A DNA stretch of 5,691 nucleotides from Lachnospiraceae bacterium UBA7027. GTDB taxonomy: Bacteria > Bacillota > Clostridia > Lachnospirales > Lachnospiraceae. Shown here one piece after another: positions 5,581-5,691 of this stretch. The stretch spans positions 1-5,691 of the forward strand of contig DLBG01000016.1 of the NCBI GenBank assembly GCA_002494135.1, written 5' to 3'. A program made the position numbers and the translations under genes. The first letter of the stretch is position 1. Every line of letters begins with the position of its first letter. The notes under the pieces were generated by a model. It did no database searches. It was not told the origin of the DNA and worked only from the letters and a program-made list of their open reading frames with translations.

Positions 5581-5691
5581 TTAGTTGTTGTATTTACGCT
5601 TTCTTGCTGCTTCGCTCTTTTTCTTGCGCTTTACAGAAGGCTTTTCGTAGTGTTCTCTTTTACGAATTTCCTGCTGGATACCAGCCTTTGC
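5581..5691 (-). CDS. rpsU: 30S ribosomal protein S21, C-terminal part
   Basis: The frame reading in from the window edge encodes the last 36 residues and a TAA stop at 5583-5581. It begins AKAGIQQEIRKREHYEKPS and ends in a very basic tail (VKRKKKSEAARKRKYNN). This matches the conserved second half of bacterial S21, including the EIRKREHYEKPS..RK.K motif, with about 22 N-terminal residues outside the window. S21 is a small-subunit protein near the platform that helps mRNA 3'-16S rRNA pairing during initiation. The gene ends in its own terminator, so it is probably separate from the phosphoesterase-scpAB unit. It is too short to be mistaken for much else, and the match is clear. Confidence 0.96.
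   Translation of the reverse strand, partial: AKAGIQQEIRKREHYEKPSVKRKKKSEAARKRKYNN

Overview
The window reads as a piece of a low-to-mid GC Clostridia chromosome, most likely Lachnospiraceae. The grounds are strong AGGAGG-type ribosome binding sites, the Firmicutes form of ScpA/ScpB, an S21 tail typical of Firmicutes, and a sodium-pump decarboxylase operon whose divergent carboxyltransferase and lipoprotein-type gamma subunit resemble proteins I recall from that family. The genus cannot be fixed from sequence alone. Every gene I can support lies on the minus strand, so transcription runs from high to low coordinates.

Layout in transcription order. (1) 5691-5581: the 3' end of rpsU (ribosomal protein S21), closed by a 10-bp-stem terminator. 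(2) 5537-5510: a promoter with a perfect TATAAT box, followed by a three-gene unit: a membrane-anchored calcineurin-like metallophosphoesterase (5475-4558), scpA (4536-3766) and scpB (3690-3121). ScpA and ScpB are the kleisin and winged-helix partners of SMC in chromosome organisation. A U-tract hairpin at 3092-3057 ends the unit. (3) 3035-3007: a candidate extended -10 promoter, followed by a four-gene unit: acyl-CoA carboxyltransferase (2948-1512), OadG-type gamma subunit (1493-654), biotin carrier protein (633-259) and the N-terminus of an OadB-type beta subunit (191-1, cut by the window edge).

The four-gene unit has the parts of a biotin-dependent, Na+-translocating acyl-CoA decarboxylase. 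The alpha subunit would move CO2 from an acyl-CoA to biotin on the carrier. The beta subunit would release the CO2 in the membrane while exporting Na+, and the gamma subunit would tether the complex. No biotin carboxylase gene lies in the window, and a beta subunit is present, so a decarboxylase or transcarboxylase role fits better than an ATP-driven carboxylase.

Points worth a second look are: the in-frame, coding-like interval joining scpA to scpB across a single TAG; the carboxyltransferase, which departs from the methylmalonyl-CoA decarboxylase pattern at several active-site motifs; the gamma subunit, which is enlarged by a lipoprotein domain; and a strong hairpin between the carrier and beta-subunit genes. 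I saw no mobile element, CRISPR array, tRNA or rRNA. No gene-free stretch exceeds 300 bases; the longest is 2949-3120.
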